A DNA stretch of 64,000 nucleotides from Chloroflexota bacterium (GTDB taxonomy: Bacteria > Chloroflexota > Anaerolineae > Aggregatilineales > Phototrophicaceae), in the NCBI GenBank assembly GCA_011525385.1, contig WTGF01000013.1:78364-142363 (forward strand), in the 5' to 3' direction. Made by a program: the position numbers and the translations under genes. Under the pieces are notes generated by a model. It searched no databases. It saw nothing but the letters and a program-made list of their open reading frames with translations, and was not told the DNA's origin. Each line of letters starts with the position of its first letter. The first letter of the stretch is position 1. Shown here piece after piece: positions 52,421 through 62,792 of this stretch.

Positions 52421-53620
52421 ATGAAAATCGACCGCGTTCGCGCCATCCATGTCAGCGCCGAGTGGGACTACCACGAACCCTTGGGCGAAACCGGCCTGGC
52501 GCGTCCCAGTTTCATCTATCCCGAATTGGAGGCGGCGCAGCCGCGCTGGCCCATCGAGGATATGAATGGCGGCCCGCCCTACCCGGTGGATGCCCATTTC
52601 TTGCTCATCGACAGTGACGAAGGCGCGACCGGCATCTGCGGCCCGGTCGGCGATGAGGACATCGCCATCATCAAGCGCTATTTCGCCGATATGCTGATCG
52701 GCGAGAACCCACACGCCGTCGAGCGCATCTGGGACAAGATGTACCGCCTCTCCATTCACGGGCGCAAAGGCACGCCCATGCTGGCGCTCAGCAAGGTCGA
52801 TCTGGCGCTGTGGGACCTCAAAGGCAAATTGCTGGGCGCGCCGGTCTATGTGCTGCTGGGCGGTCCCTCGCGCGGGAAGATCCGCGCCTACGCTTCCATG
52901 CTCGGTTATTCGGTGGAGCCGCTAAAAGTCATCGAGCGCACGCGGCATTTCCTGGCGCAGGGATTCACCGCTTTCAAGTGGTTCTTGCCCGGCATGCCCA
53001 AAGACGGCGAAGCGGGCATCCGCAGAAACCTGGCTATCATCCGCGCAGCGCGCGAAGCGGCCGGTCCCGATGTTGATCTGATGTTCGATGCCTGGAGCAG
53101 TTGGGATGTGTCCTACACCCTGCGCATGGTCGATCTGGCGGCGCAATACCGTCCTTACTGGTTCGAAGAGCCGGTGCTGGCGGACAAGATCCCGCAATAC
53201 GCCGAATTGCGACGCTCGGTACGCGGCGTCTTCATCTCCGGCGGCGAACACGAATATACGCGCTGGGGCATCAAAGCCTTGCTCGATGCGCGGGCTGTGC
53301 ACGTGCTGCAGCCGGATGTGACCTGGGCGGGCGGCTTGACCGAGATGAGCAAGATTTGCGCGCTGGCGTCGGCGCAGGACATTCCCGTCATCCCGCATCA
53401 TGGCGGCTGGCCCTCGACCCATCTGATCGCCTCGCAGACCCTGACCACCTGTCCGCTGCAAGAATGGTTGTTCCAGGCCGGTCGCCATAGCAATGTCTTC
53501 TACAAGCACAAGCTGGTGCCGGTCGACGGACACATTGAGTTGCCTGCGGAGCCGGGCATGAACATGGACCTGGCGGAGGAGGGGCTGACGCTGGTTGAGG
53601 AGCAAGTGTTGGCTGAGTAG
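52421..53620 (+). CDS. Enolase-superfamily sugar-acid dehydratase (mandelate racemase type)
   Basis: A 399-residue protein with AGGAG 9 nt upstream. In the barrel, Asp223 (LMFDAWSSWD), Glu249 (YWFEEPV), Glu276 (SGGEHEYTRWG) and His326/His327 (VIPHHGG) are as expected for metal binding and catalysis, and Lys186 (AFKWFLPG) is a likely base. The N-terminal capping domain is long and its loop (ARPSFIYPELEAAQ, then PIEDMNGGPPYP) would shape the substrate pocket. The arrangement resembles rhamnonate/other acid-sugar dehydratases. Unlike the enolase homologue at 7800, all metal ligands are intact. It lies near the arabinose locus, but on the other strand. The substrate is not certain. Confidence 0.86.
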   Translation: MKIDRVRAIHVSAEWDYHEPLGETGLARPSFIYPELEAAQPRWPIEDMNGGPPYPVDAHFLLIDSDEGATGICGPVGDEDIAIIKRYFADMLIGENPHAVERIWDKMYRLSIHGRKGTPMLALSKVDLALWDLKGKLLGAPVYVLLGGPSRGKIRAYASMLGYSVEPLKVIERTRHFLAQGFTAFKWFLPGMPKDGEAGIRRNLAIIRAAREAAGPDVDLMFDAWSSWDVSYTLRMVDLAAQYRPYWFEEPVLADKIPQYAELRRSVRGVFISGGEHEYTRWGIKALLDARAVHVLQPDVTWAGGLTEMSKICALASAQDIPVIPHHGGWPSTHLIASQTLTTCPLQEWLFQAGRHSNVFYKHKLVPVDGHIELPAEPGMNMDLAEEGLTLVEEQVLAE

Positions 53621-53621
53621 A

Positions 53622-53886
53622 CCCCCACCCCAAACCCCTCTCCCATAAAGGGAGAGGGGCTTTTGCCGCCTTTACCGGGATTGTTCAACGCAAGACGGCG
53701 TCTTCGCAAGGCGACTCCCCTTCTCCCCTTGTGGGATTTCCGCCCCCCGCTTAGCGGGGGGACCGAGGGGGGCAAGGGGCCGGGGGATGAGGGATGTATT
53801 TCAACAGCGACCTATCAGGTCGCCCGCAAAATAAAAACATCTACCGAGGCTTTCTCTGTGCCCTCTGCGCCTCTGTGGTGAATAAT
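53622..53886. repeat. Composite repeat block
   Basis: Contains CCCCTCTCCCATAAAGGGAGAGGGG-type hairpin (53634-53660), the CCCCCCGCTTAGCGGGGGG hairpin (53743-53761), the CGACCTATCAGGTCGC hairpin (53808-53823) and GCCTCTGTGGTGAATAA (near 53870-53886). Together these fill most of the gap to 54014, which has no gene. Confidence 0.75.
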
Positions 53887-54014
53887 CGTTGCACGACTTA
53901 CTTGCGCTAACTTCTGCGGTTAATGTGCAGTTTGCTTTCGTATCATTCCACTAAATCCCCTCCTGCCGCAATTGCCCCGCACGCATCGATCACGCTCCCA
54001 GCTTGCCAAAAAGA

Positions 54015-55514
54015 TCAACTGGAGGCTAACTTGTAAGCCACATCATTCCAGCGCAATTCATTCTTCAAAGCGCGCAAGTCCGTCCTCTCGTCGATCAGCA
54101 CGTACTCGACGCCCGCCATCTCACTGAAGTCGTAGATATGCTCGGCGCTCAAAGCCTGGCTGAATACCGTATGATGCGCGCCGCCGGCATAAATCCAGGC
54201 GCTCGCGCCCACTTTCAAGTTGGGATGCGGCGCCCACAGCGCCCGCGCCACCGGCAATTTGGGTAGTTCTGCCTCGGGCTCAATCACATCCACCGTGTTG
54301 ACGATCATGCGGAAACGATCGCCCAGGTCAATCAGCGAGGCGTTCAAGGCGTCCCCGGCCCCCGTGTTGAATACCAGTCGCGCCGGATCGGCTTTGCCGC
54401 CGATGCCCAAAGGATGTACTTCAAGGCTCGCTTGACCGGCCGCGATCGTCGGGCAAATCTCCAGCATATGCGCGCCCAATACCGCCATATTGTCGGGATG
54501 GAGGTGATAGGTGTAATCCTCCATGAACGAGGTGCCGCCCTCCAGCCCTTCCGCCATCACCTTCAAGGATCGCAGCAGCGCCGCCGTCTTCCAGTCGCCC
54601 TCCGCGCCGAATCCATATCCAGCTTCCATCAGCCGCTGCACCGCCAGGCCCGGCAATTGCGCCAGACCGTGCAAATCCTCAAAAGTCGTCGTGAAAGCCG
54701 TGAAGCCGCCATCCTCCAGGAACTGCGCCAATCCAATCTCAATCCGCGCCGCCTCCCTTATCGACCCGTGACGATCGCCGCCCTTTCGCAGGTCATCGCT
54801 CATGCGGTATTCCGCTTCATACTCTCGCGCCAGCGCGTCAATTTCCCCATCGCTCACTTGATTGACCACCGCCGCCACGTCGCCCACGCCGTAGCCATTG
54901 ACTTGATACCCGAATTGCACCTGCGCCGCGACCTTGTCCCCTTCGGTCACCGCCACCGAACGCATGTTGTCGCCGATGCGCGCCACCTTGATCGACCGCG
55001 TTTCTTGCCAGGCCGCGGCAGCGCGCGCCCAGACGCCGATTTGACCCTGCACGGCTTCATCGCGCCAATGCCCGACAACCACTTTCCGCCGCATCCGCAG
55101 CCGGCTCATCATGTGGCCGAACTCGCGGTCGCCATGCGCCGCCTGGTTGAGATTCATGAAGTCCATGTCGATCTCGGACCAGGGGATATCGCGGTTGTAC
55201 TGGGTGTGCAAGTGCAGCAGCGGCTTTTGCAGCGCTGTCAATCCGGCAATCCAGTTCTTGGCCGGCGAAAACGTATGCATCCAGGCGATCACGCCAACGC
55301 AAGCCGCGTCATTGTCCGCCGCGCTGCACATAGCGTAGATATCTTCCGCCGTGGTCAACACCGGCTTGTAAACGATCTCCACAGGCACCGCGGCCGCCCT
55401 GTCCAAAAAACCCGCGATCTCCCGCGAATGCTCGCCGACCTGCTCAATCGCCTCCGGCCCGTACAAATGCTGACTGCCTGTCAAAAACCACACCTGATAC
55501 TCACGCAATGCCAT
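54015..55514 (-). CDS. araA: L-arabinose isomerase
   Basis: A 499-residue enzyme with GGAGGG 8 nt before the ATG. It opens with [18 protein letters not shown] and shows the family's [56 protein letters not shown] and, near the end, [12 protein letters not shown]. These cover the conserved glutamates and histidines that bind the metal and substrate. It converts L-arabinose to L-ribulose in the cytoplasm. Length is normal. It is separated from araD by a 350-bp repeat-filled gap on the same strand, and no ribulokinase gene is visible in the window. Assignment is secure. Confidence 0.96.
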   Translation of the reverse strand: MALREYQVWFLTGSQHLYGPEAIEQVGEHSREIAGFLDRAAAVPVEIVYKPVLTTAEDIYAMCSAADNDAACVGVIAWMHTFSPAKNWIAGLTALQKPLLHLHTQYNRDIPWSEIDMDFMNLNQAAHGDREFGHMMSRLRMRRKVVVGHWRDEAVQGQIGVWARAAAAWQETRSIKVARIGDNMRSVAVTEGDKVAAQVQFGYQVNGYGVGDVAAVVNQVSDGEIDALAREYEAEYRMSDDLRKGGDRHGSIREAARIEIGLAQFLEDGGFTAFTTTFEDLHGLAQLPGLAVQRLMEAGYGFGAEGDWKTAALLRSLKVMAEGLEGGTSFMEDYTYHLHPDNMAVLGAHMLEICPTIAAGQASLEVHPLGIGGKADPARLVFNTGAGDALNASLIDLGDRFRMIVNTVDVIEPEAELPKLPVARALWAPHPNLKVGASAWIYAGGAHHTVFSQALSAEHIYDFSEMAGVEYVLIDERTDLRALKNELRWNDVAYKLASS

Positions 55515-55864
55515 GCCGCCATCCCTCCAGCCCAGATCCCAATCTCACTAGAACCGACTAAGTTATGCAACTCCAAAATATAAGTCGGCTGTAGGGGCGA
55601 CCTATTAGGTCGCCCGCAAAATAAAAACGTCTACCAAAGCTTTCCCTGTGCCCTCACTAGGAGCAACCAAGTCACGCAATTTCTGCGAGACGTTCCAAAA
55701 TCAATATCAAGTCACCCTTCCCCGTTGATACGGGAAGGGCCGGGGATGGGATAGAAAGCGGCATTTTCCCATTCTCATGACTTACTTTCACTTACTTCTG
55801 TGCCTCTGTGGTGAATAGTACCAAAATGGCTTACTTTAACTTGCTTTCGCACCTCTATTGCGCA
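55515..55864. repeat. Repeat-filled gap between araA and araD
   Basis: TATGCAACTCCAAAATATAA with TGTAGGGGCGACCTATTAGG (55564-55607) is shared with 60357-60402. A REP-like CCCTTCCCCG/CGGGAAGGG hairpin follows (55714-55739), then GTGCCTCTGTGGTGAATAG (near 55800). No gene is seen. Confidence 0.75.
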
Positions 55865-56521
55865 TTATTTCCGCTGCCCATAGACATGCTGATAGCGATC
55901 GTGCAGACGATCGATATCCGCCCCCGCTATCGTGATGATCTCGCCCAACTGCCGCGCCGTCCAAACGATTGCGGCATTGTCCTCCGTCATCACCGCCGCC
56001 TTGACCGCCGCCTCAGCGCTGTCGCCAATCGTGAACACCCCATGATTCTGCAGCAGCGCTGCCGGACTCCGATGCCCCGTCAATTTGTCAACAACCAGCT
56101 TGCCTATCTCCTCCCCGCCGATCAGGCAGAAGCCGCAGCAAGGGATCTCGCCGCCGAATTCGTCCGCCATCGCCGTCGTCACGCAGGGGATCGGCTCGCC
56201 AACCACCGAAAAAGCCGTGGCATAGCGCGAATGCGTATGCGCCACGCCATGAACCCCCGGCATGTGTCGATAGATATAACAATGAGACGCGGTGTCCGAC
56301 GACGGACTCAGATCGCCCTGAACCACGCGACCCGCCAAATCGGTGACCACCATGTTTTCCGGCGTCAAATCCTCGAAGAGCACGCCGCTCGGCTTGATCA
56401 CCACCAGGTCGCTGTCGGGATCGCGCGCGCTGATATTGCCGCTCGTCCAGGCGACCAGATTGTTCTTGGGCAATTCGGCATGCAGCCGCTGTACTTCTTC
56501 GCGCAGTTGTGGCAATAACAT
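55865..56521 (-). CDS. araD: L-ribulose-5-phosphate 4-epimerase (class II aldolase family)
   Basis: I chose the ATG at 56519-56521, which begins MLLPQLREEVQRLH, giving 218 residues; the longer frame to 56605 would overlap the preceding gene. The class II aldolase motifs are complete: WTSGNISARDPDSD, VIKPSGV, SSDTASHCYIYR, VHGVAHTHSRYATAF (the paired metal-binding His) and a further His in LLQNHGVF. It converts L-ribulose 5-phosphate to D-xylulose 5-phosphate. With araA just downstream on the strand it supports an arabinose role; other class II enzymes are similar, so context matters. Confidence 0.85.
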   Translation of the reverse strand: MLLPQLREEVQRLHAELPKNNLVAWTSGNISARDPDSDLVVIKPSGVLFEDLTPENMVVTDLAGRVVQGDLSPSSDTASHCYIYRHMPGVHGVAHTHSRYATAFSVVGEPIPCVTTAMADEFGGEIPCCGFCLIGGEEIGKLVVDKLTGHRSPAALLQNHGVFTIGDSAEAAVKAAVMTEDNAAIVWTARQLGEIITIAGADIDRLHDRYQHVYGQRK

Positions 56522-56534
56522 CGCTCTTGTTCTT

Positions 56535-56978
56535 TTAACCGGTCGCGTTGAGGGACTTCGCCTTGCGGTCCTCAGCGAACAGACGACCGACAATCTTGTT
56601 GGCAAAGGGAATCGTCCGTTCCCGACCGCGCAAGGCCACCACCAGGCTGATAATCCAATTGATCGCCAGAAAAATCAACATCGCCACCACCAGCGAAAAC
56701 AGCGATATGGAGACAATCGGACCCATGATCGGAACCAAACCGATCAGGTAACCGACGGCCGCCCAAAGCAAAAAACTCATGATCAAAGCCAAAACAGTCG
56801 CGATGCTCTGCTGCGCGTGATTTCGCGTCAGCGGATTGCGCCCATCTACCGCCAAACCGATGATGCCGCCCAGGACGGGAACGATGTACGCCAAAACAGC
56901 GAAGAACCGCCCGCTCTCACCAGCGGAACTGTGAAGGCCCCCCTGATGCTTCGGGGGGGATTTAGGGGGGCTAGCCAT
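56535..56978 (-). CDS. Small membrane protein, DUF4870/Tic20-like
   Basis: A 147-residue protein with AAGGAG 6 nt before its ATG, which fixes the start. Residues about 24-44, 60-78 and 80-115 are hydrophobic helices with the pattern [21 protein letters not shown]...[12 protein letters not shown] and [16 protein letters not shown], typical of DUF4870-like membrane proteins of unknown function. The first 17 residues (Pro- and Lys-rich) are encoded by a GC-rich repeat also found at the start of the next gene upstream. Its start overlaps that gene's stop by 8 nt, so it is in the transporter operon. The role is unknown. Confidence 0.75.
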   Translation of the reverse strand: MASPPKSPPKHQGGLHSSAGESGRFFAVLAYIVPVLGGIIGLAVDGRNPLTRNHAQQSIATVLALIMSFLLWAAVGYLIGLVPIMGPIVSISLFSLVVAMLIFLAINWIISLVVALRGRERTIPFANKIVGRLFAEDRKAKSLNATG

Positions 56979-58029
56979 GCGCGACTCCTTGCAATTCCAA
57001 TTCCTCCGCGAAGTGGCAGCGCGCGCTGTGACCGGGCCCTATCTCCACCAGCGGCGGCACCTCCTGCGTGCAAATGTCTTGCGCGTAGCGGCAGCGCGGA
57101 TGGAATACGCAGCCCGACGGCGGATTGGCCGGGCTGGGCACATCGCCCTCCAGGATGACGCGCTCCATCTTGACCAGCGGATCCGCCGGCGGCACAGCCG
57201 AAACCAGCGCTTCGGTGTAAGGATGCCTGGGCGCCCGCAGCAACTCGTCCGTCGGCGCTATTTCCACGATGTTGCCCACGTACATAACCGCGATCCTGTC
57301 GCAGATATGCTCCACCACCGACAAATCGTGCGAGATGAAAATGAAGGTCAGCCGATAATCGTCTTTGAGGTTCTGCAATAGGTTCAGCACCTGCGCCTGT
57401 ACCGAAACGTCCAGCGCCGAAACCGGCTCGTCGGCCACGATCAGGCGTGGATTCAAGGCCAGCGTGCGCGCAACCCCTATCCTTTGCCGCTGCCCGCCGG
57501 AAAACTCGTGCGGGTAGCGCCCCATATATGCCGGCTTCAAGCCCACCGCGTTCATCAGCTCCGCCACGCGCGCCGTGATCTCGTCGCCGGAAGCAACGCC
57601 ATGGATTACCAGGGGTTCCGCGATCAAGTCCCGCACGGTCAAACGCGGATTCAAGGAACTGAACGGGTCTTGAAAGATCATGCGCATTTCCTTGCGCAGT
57701 TCCTTCATCTCCTTGCCGTTGAGCTTCGCCACATCGACCCAATCGCCATCGCTCTTGTGGAAGAGCACCTCGCCGTCGGTCGGGTCATACAGGCGCAGCA
57801 AGGCGCGGCCAACGGTCGTCTTACCGCAGCCGCTTTCGCCAACCAGCCCCATCACTTCCTGTTCCCACAGCTCGAAGGAGACGCCGTCTACGGCTTTGAT
57901 CGTGCCCACCTGCCGCTGCAGCATCCCCCGCCGCAGCGGAAAGTGCATCTTCAGATCCACAACTTTCAGAATTAAGTCCTCTCCAACACTTTGGGGGGGA
58001 TTTAGGGGGGGTGGGCTTCCCATATTCAT
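56971..58029 (-). CDS. ABC transporter ATPase, OppF type
   Basis: A 352-residue ATPase. Walker A is [11 protein letters not shown], signature [12 protein letters not shown], Walker [14 protein letters not shown] and switch His in [11 protein letters not shown]. The C-terminal [12 protein letters not shown] region carries the Opp-type cysteines. The first residues ([12 protein letters not shown]) are encoded by GGGGGGATTTAGGGGGG, a repeat shared with the next gene's start. ATG at 58029 or 58023 has GGAG upstream. It follows the OppC gene by 10 nt. It works with the OppD ATPase at 63 kb. Confidence 0.93.
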   Translation of the reverse strand: MNMGSPPPLNPPQSVGEDLILKVVDLKMHFPLRRGMLQRQVGTIKAVDGVSFELWEQEVMGLVGESGCGKTTVGRALLRLYDPTDGEVLFHKSDGDWVDVAKLNGKEMKELRKEMRMIFQDPFSSLNPRLTVRDLIAEPLVIHGVASGDEITARVAELMNAVGLKPAYMGRYPHEFSGGQRQRIGVARTLALNPRLIVADEPVSALDVSVQAQVLNLLQNLKDDYRLTFIFISHDLSVVEHICDRIAVMYVGNIVEIAPTDELLRAPRHPYTEALVSAVPPADPLVKMERVILEGDVPSPANPPSGCVFHPRCRYAQDICTQEVPPLVEIGPGHSARCHFAEELELQGVAHG

Positions 58030-58039
58030 CCGTCTCCAA

Positions 58040-59176
58040 TCACAGATTCGAGTAGGGATCAGCAGCGTCGCGCAAGCCGTCGCCCAGGAAGTTCAAGCCC
58101 AGCACCGCCACCACAATGAAGATCACCGGCGTCAATATCCAGGTATTCTGCCCCAGCGTCTCCAGGCTCTGCGCGCTCTTCATCAAGAAGCCCCAACTTG
58201 TCAGCGGCTCATTGATGCCGATGCCCAGGAAGCTGAGGAAGGCTTCCGCCAGGATAATATCAGGGATCATCAGCGTCAGTATCACGATCACGTGGCTGAG
58301 CACATTTGGATATAGATGTTTGAAGATGATGCGGAAGTCGCCCGCGCCCTGCTCCTTTGCCGCCAGGATGAAGTCCGTCTCGCGCAAGGACAATACCTTG
58401 CCCCGCACCTCGCGCGCCAATACCGCCCAGCGCAGGAAGGGGAATATGAATGCCATCACCAAAAACTTCTGTTCGCCCGACCAGGTCGTGGGTATCACCG
58501 CCGCCAGCGCCATCCACAGCGGCAGCTCCGGGAAGGACATCACCACTTCTACAAAGCGCTGAATCACATTGTCGATGCCGCCGCCATAGTACCCCGAGAT
58601 CACGCCCAGCGATGAGCCGACCACGATCGCGATCATCGCCGCCAATATGCTCAGCGACATCGAAACCCGCCCAGCCAGACAGATCCGCCCCCAAAGGTCT
58701 CGTCCAAAGCGGTCCGTGCCCAAGAGATGCAAACGCACCTCGTCTGTATCCAGGCCAAAAAGATGAAGATCAGTCTCGATCAAGCCGAAGAGCTTGTACT
58801 CCCAACTGCGCACGAAAAACTGCACCTGGAACGGGCTCTCCGTATCGATCTTGGGTCTCGCCTGATACGTTACCGGATCAATCTCAAGCTCTTGTTTGTA
58901 GACAAAAGGCCGCAACTTGAAGTTGCCGTCGATATCGAAAAAGCGAATCTGCGTCGGCGGCGTATACGAATCGCCCAAGGCCGTCTGGTACAAATCGTAA
59001 GGCGAGAAAAACTCGGGGAAGATCGCCAGCACCAGCAGCATGATGACCATCAAACCGCCGACAATGGCCGCCTTGCTGCGGCTGAAGCGCTGCCAGACCA
59101 ACTCCGAATACGAGTCGCTGCTCTCTTCCGCGTCCGCGTCTTCCGCCGCGATCCTGTCTTCGTAGTTTTCTTCCAC
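58040..59176 (-). CDS. ABC transporter permease, OppC type
   Basis: A 378-residue membrane protein from GTG 59174-59176. It has an acidic N-terminal tail ([18 protein letters not shown]), a first helix near residue 35, a long loop with [20 protein letters not shown], then [15 protein letters not shown], and the coupling loop [20 protein letters not shown]. The end [12 protein letters not shown] is typical of OppC. The roughly 100-residue loop before the transport core is the form found in carbohydrate and opine family-5 importers. It lies between OppB and OppF in the arabinose-locus transporter. Confidence 0.92.
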   Translation of the reverse strand: MEENYEDRIAAEDADAEESSDSYSELVWQRFSRSKAAIVGGLMVIMLLVLAIFPEFFSPYDLYQTALGDSYTPPTQIRFFDIDGNFKLRPFVYKQELEIDPVTYQARPKIDTESPFQVQFFVRSWEYKLFGLIETDLHLFGLDTDEVRLHLLGTDRFGRDLWGRICLAGRVSMSLSILAAMIAIVVGSSLGVISGYYGGGIDNVIQRFVEVVMSFPELPLWMALAAVIPTTWSGEQKFLVMAFIFPFLRWAVLAREVRGKVLSLRETDFILAAKEQGAGDFRIIFKHLYPNVLSHVIVILTLMIPDIILAEAFLSFLGIGINEPLTSWGFLMKSAQSLETLGQNTWILTPVIFIVVAVLGLNFLGDGLRDAADPYSNL

Positions 59177-59193
59177 CTTGCAAACCCCAAGAC

Positions 59194-60192
59194 CTAGCTA
59201 TAAGAGATTCGCGGATCCAGGATTCCCAGCGCCATATCGGCGATGAAATTGCCCGCGATCAGCAAAATGCCATACAAAAGCATCACACTGCCCGACAAAT
59301 ACACATCCTGTTTCAGCAGCGCCTCGGCGAACATCGGCGCAATCGTCGGCAAGCCAAAGACGATCGCCGCCTCCAACTCGCCCTGGAACATATATGGCAG
59401 CACCGTACCCTGATAAGCAATAATCGGATGCAAGGCGTTGGGCACCGCGTGCCGGTTGATCACGCGGCTTTCCTGCAATCCCTTCGAGCGCGCCGTCGTC
59501 ACGTATTGCTGGTTCAGCACATCCAGCAAGTTGCCGCGCATCACCCGCATATTCCGCGCCACCCCGCCCAAGCCCGCAATCAATATCACCGGGCCAACGT
59601 GCTTGAGCAAATCTACCGCCTTTTCGATCGACCAGGGCGCGTAGCGATATTCAGGCGATTGCAGCGACGAGACGTGCTCCCAACCCAAACCGAACGCCAA
59701 AAAATACACCACGATCAGAGCGAGGGAAAAACGCGGTATCGAGGTGGCGAAGAAAGCGAAGGCCGCGGCGGTATTGTCCGCAATGCTATATTGCCGGTTG
59801 GCAACATAAATGCCCAGCGCAATGCCAACCAAAGAAGAAATGGCGTGCGCCGCCATCGCGATGCCAATCGTGCGCGGCAGACGCTGCGCCAGCAATTGGC
59901 TGACATCAACCCGCTGCGAAAAGGACCAGCCAAAATCGCCGTGTAAGATAATCGCGCTCAACCACTTGAGATACTGTACCGGCAGCGGATCCAGTAAGCC
60001 GTATTTGTCCCGTAATTTGTTAGCTGCTTCTTCCGCCTCTTCCTCCGATGCCCCACCAAGCGCAATCAATTCTTGCTTGTATACATCGGCAAAATCGCCC
60101 GGGGGAATCTGAATAATAGTGAATGCCACTATCGTAATGACGATCAAAATGAGAATGGAAGACAAAAGGCGCTGGACAACGAATCGAAGCAT
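59194..60192 (-). CDS. ABC transporter permease, OppB type
   Basis: I chose the ATG at 60190-60192 (GAGGG 9 nt upstream), giving 332 residues starting [19 protein letters not shown]. OppB features are [37 protein letters not shown], the coupling loop [20 protein letters not shown] and the final [13 protein letters not shown]. It pairs with the OppC gene 17 nt downstream. Confidence 0.92.
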   Translation of the reverse strand: MLRFVVQRLLSSILILIVITIVAFTIIQIPPGDFADVYKQELIALGGASEEEAEEAANKLRDKYGLLDPLPVQYLKWLSAIILHGDFGWSFSQRVDVSQLLAQRLPRTIGIAMAAHAISSLVGIALGIYVANRQYSIADNTAAAFAFFATSIPRFSLALIVVYFLAFGLGWEHVSSLQSPEYRYAPWSIEKAVDLLKHVGPVILIAGLGGVARNMRVMRGNLLDVLNQQYVTTARSKGLQESRVINRHAVPNALHPIIAYQGTVLPYMFQGELEAAIVFGLPTIAPMFAEALLKQDVYLSGSVMLLYGILLIAGNFIADMALGILDPRISYS

Positions 60193-60356
60193 GGCTGTTG
60201 ACCCTCTAGTCAACCGTCGAATCTACGAGATGACGCTCCCAAGTATAAATCATATTGACCACAAGGGGCAAAAGTGCCGTCGCTGGTGCGTCGAATCCGC
60301 TTGAAATTCAAATAATTCATTTCACTGCAAACGCGCAGAAGTATGACCAACTATTT

Positions 60357-60560
60357 ATGCAACTCCAAAATATAAGTCGCCGGTAGGGGCGACCTATCAG
60401 GTCGCCCGCAAAACATACTCTTCCCTTGGTTTTTCTCTGTGCGCTCTCTGCCTCTGTGGTGAATAATCCGTGCATAACCTGCTTGCCGCCTCGCGCTTGG
60501 CTTGCCAAGAAAGTCGCCCCTCCCCATTGCAACGGAGAGGGGCCGGAGCCGGGGTAGACC
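60357..60560. repeat. Repeat block between binding-protein and OppB genes
   Basis: Contains TATGCAACTCCAAAATATAA, the GCGACCTATCAGGTCGC hairpin, GCCTCTGTGGTGAATAA and a REP-like CCCCTCCCCATTG...GGAGAGGGG unit (60516-60542). It closely matches 55564-55655. The rest of the gap 60193-60614 holds no gene. Confidence 0.75.
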
Positions 60561-60614
60561 AGTTGCCGAAGCCGCCGGCCTACCACCATCTTTCTTTCTG
60601 CCAATTACAGCAGC

Positions 60615-62693
60615 TTACATGTCATCCATGCCGTAGTCCGGCAGCGTACCCGGGAAGATCTCGGCGATCTGCGCATCCGGATTGACCCAAACGGCTTCCG
60701 GAATCACATTGCCCCAGGTCCATTGATAGAAGAAGGGCGGCGCGCCAACCGGAATGTTGTTGAAGCGCTTCGCCAAAGCCAGGCCGTAACGCCCTACCAC
60801 GCCACCGACTTTGTAGACATTCTCGGTGAAGAGTTGGTTGTAACGGAACATCAATTCTTTGCGCGCATCAAAATCCGGCTCCAGGCAGAAGGCGTTGATG
60901 ACGTCAATGAGCTCCGCCTCGAAGTCCAGCAAGTCGCGGCTGCCGCCATCGGCCCGGTGGAAATCGGGCGTGATATCGGTGACCGGTCCCAGGTCCTGGC
61001 AGCGCGTGAAGGAAGTGGTGTACTCCTGACCGATGCGGTCAACGCGCATTTCCCAGGTGCCGGTGGTGATGGCGTCGTTCGACGCCGGACCCTGCAGCGG
61101 ACGCAAGTTGACTTGAACGCCAACTTCTTGCATCAGCAGTACAAAGGCGTCGCCGATCTGGCCCGTCGCTTCGGCTGCCACGCTGGTATCCAGCACGACG
61201 ACCAGGTTGTCCCCCGCCAGCGGACCGTCGGTCCAGTTGAGGATGCCGTCGCCATCGCTGTCTTCAAATCCGATCTCCGCCAGCAACGCGCTCGCCGAAT
61301 CGGGCGAGTACGGGTAATAGACCACGCTGTTGATATCGAAGTAAGGCGAGCCGGGCGTGAGGCCACTGGCGAAGGCGCGCATGAAGGGACCGCGAATGAC
61401 CGCTTGGCCAACGCCGTCGCCGTCAACCGCGTGTTGTACCGCGCGGCGGAAACGCTGATCGCGGAAGAGATCGCGCAAGGCCTGATCGCGCTCATCCTGG
61501 ACGCCAAGCGACGACGACAGGTTGAACTCGATATCGAACGCCAGGGTCTCGGGACCCCACTCGATATAGAAGTGCGCGTCATCCTCTTGCGAACGGGTGA
61601 TCGCTTCTACATAGGTGCTGGGATTCTCGAGGTTCGTGTGGTCGATCGAACCCGCCAGCGTACCCAAGGTACGGCCGATGCCGCTGGGTCCTTTTTCGAA
61701 GGTTACTTCTTCAATGTAGGGCAGTTGGTGGCCCTGCTCGTCGACCTTCCAATAATACGGGTTCCGGCGGTGTACCATGAACTCGTCAATCTGGTAATCC
61801 ACAGCCACCCAGGGACCCATGGTCGGGACGGGCAATTCGTCCTGTACCTGGAAGGTCTCGAAGGTGTCATAGTCGGATTCTTCGTTGATGGCCGGGTGCA
61901 TGGGAGCGTAGGCATGCTCGGCGCAGATGTTGAAGTCCAGGAAGTCCATCTTGAAGAGCAACTGAACGGGATAGGCTGCCGGGAAGGTCCAGGTGATCTG
62001 GTCATCGCCGGTCTGTTCGAGCATGATGTCTTCGCCGTTGATCTGCCAGGTGGACCGGTTCGTCCAGGAATTCACATTCTCGTCCAGGATGATGTGTTCC
62101 CAGGTGAACATGATGTCATGAACGCCGAAGGGATGGCCGTCCGACCACTTGGCGCCGCGAATGATGTTCATGGTCAACTGTGTGCCGTCCTCGCTCCACG
62201 CCCAGTCCGTCGCCAGGTTCGGCAGCGGCTCCAGGTTGTCATGGCGCAAGAACATCGGGCCCGACTTGACCAGCGACTCGCCGTAGATGTAGTTGATGCC
62301 GAACCAACCCTGCGTTTGGCGCGCGCACAAGTTCCAGCCCGCAGTCGGCACTGCCGAGAAATCGCGCCAGACGCCGCCATAAACGCCCGGCCCCGTCGAC
62401 ATGCCCGATTCCAGGATAACCTGAGGATTATCGGGCAGACGTTCTTCAACCGGCGGCAATTCGCCGGCTTCCACCAGCGCCGTCACCCATGCTGGCTCGC
62501 TATAGGAATCCAGCGCCTTGTAAACCAACATCTCATCCAGAGAAAACGTGACTATCGGGTTCTCGCCGATCTGCACGCCCTCGGGATACGGTACCGGATC
62601 AGCGACTTCGCCCATCTGCGCGAAGCCGGCTCCGACTGCTGTCAGCGCCAGGGCTGAAACCAGCAACAGACGAATAAGTGTAGGTAACTTCAT
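60615..62693 (-). CDS. ABC transporter substrate-binding protein, family 5
   Basis: I chose the ATG at 62691-62693, with a GGAGG box 7 nt upstream, giving 692 residues. The signal peptide ends GAGFAQ with no lipobox cysteine. At about 690 residues it is longer than peptide-binding members and resembles the large oligosaccharide-binding branch. Features include TDWAWSEDGTQLTMNIIRGA, WSDGHPFGVHDIMFTW and FRDQRFRRAVQHAVDGDGVG. It belongs to the operon OppD, this protein, OppB, OppC, OppF, which reads into araD. The cargo is therefore probably an arabinose-containing oligosaccharide; this is inference from context. Confidence 0.92.
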   Translation of the reverse strand: MKLPTLIRLLLVSALALTAVGAGFAQMGEVADPVPYPEGVQIGENPIVTFSLDEMLVYKALDSYSEPAWVTALVEAGELPPVEERLPDNPQVILESGMSTGPGVYGGVWRDFSAVPTAGWNLCARQTQGWFGINYIYGESLVKSGPMFLRHDNLEPLPNLATDWAWSEDGTQLTMNIIRGAKWSDGHPFGVHDIMFTWEHIILDENVNSWTNRSTWQINGEDIMLEQTGDDQITWTFPAAYPVQLLFKMDFLDFNICAEHAYAPMHPAINEESDYDTFETFQVQDELPVPTMGPWVAVDYQIDEFMVHRRNPYYWKVDEQGHQLPYIEEVTFEKGPSGIGRTLGTLAGSIDHTNLENPSTYVEAITRSQEDDAHFYIEWGPETLAFDIEFNLSSSLGVQDERDQALRDLFRDQRFRRAVQHAVDGDGVGQAVIRGPFMRAFASGLTPGSPYFDINSVVYYPYSPDSASALLAEIGFEDSDGDGILNWTDGPLAGDNLVVVLDTSVAAEATGQIGDAFVLLMQEVGVQVNLRPLQGPASNDAITTGTWEMRVDRIGQEYTTSFTRCQDLGPVTDITPDFHRADGGSRDLLDFEAELIDVINAFCLEPDFDARKELMFRYNQLFTENVYKVGGVVGRYGLALAKRFNNIPVGAPPFFYQWTWGNVIPEAVWVNPDAQIAEIFPGTLPDYGMDDM

Positions 62694-62731
62694 CGATCTT
62701 CCTCCATAATTGTTCGTTAAAGAACTATCCC

Positions 62732-62749
62732 GCCGGCACTTCTGCCGGC
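62732..62749. promoter_or_regulatory. Small hairpin before the binding-protein gene
   Basis: GCCGGC (62732-62737) and GCCGGC (62744-62749), extended by CC/GG outside, form a stem in the 99-nt gap between OppD and the binding protein. It could act as an attenuator or processing site. No T tract is seen. Confidence 0.3.
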
Positions 62750-62792
62750 AGGTTAATTCACTCAATCAGAGATCGCGCGCCTTGCGCCAATC

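Noticed and set aside
60723..62657. 644-codon frame on the plus strand within the 60.6-62.7 kb binding-protein gene
   Set aside because: It is antisense to a well-supported family-5 binding protein and shows no motif; long antisense frames are common at this base composition. The same applies to the antisense frames at 7809-8948, 45629-46804 and 21887-23101.
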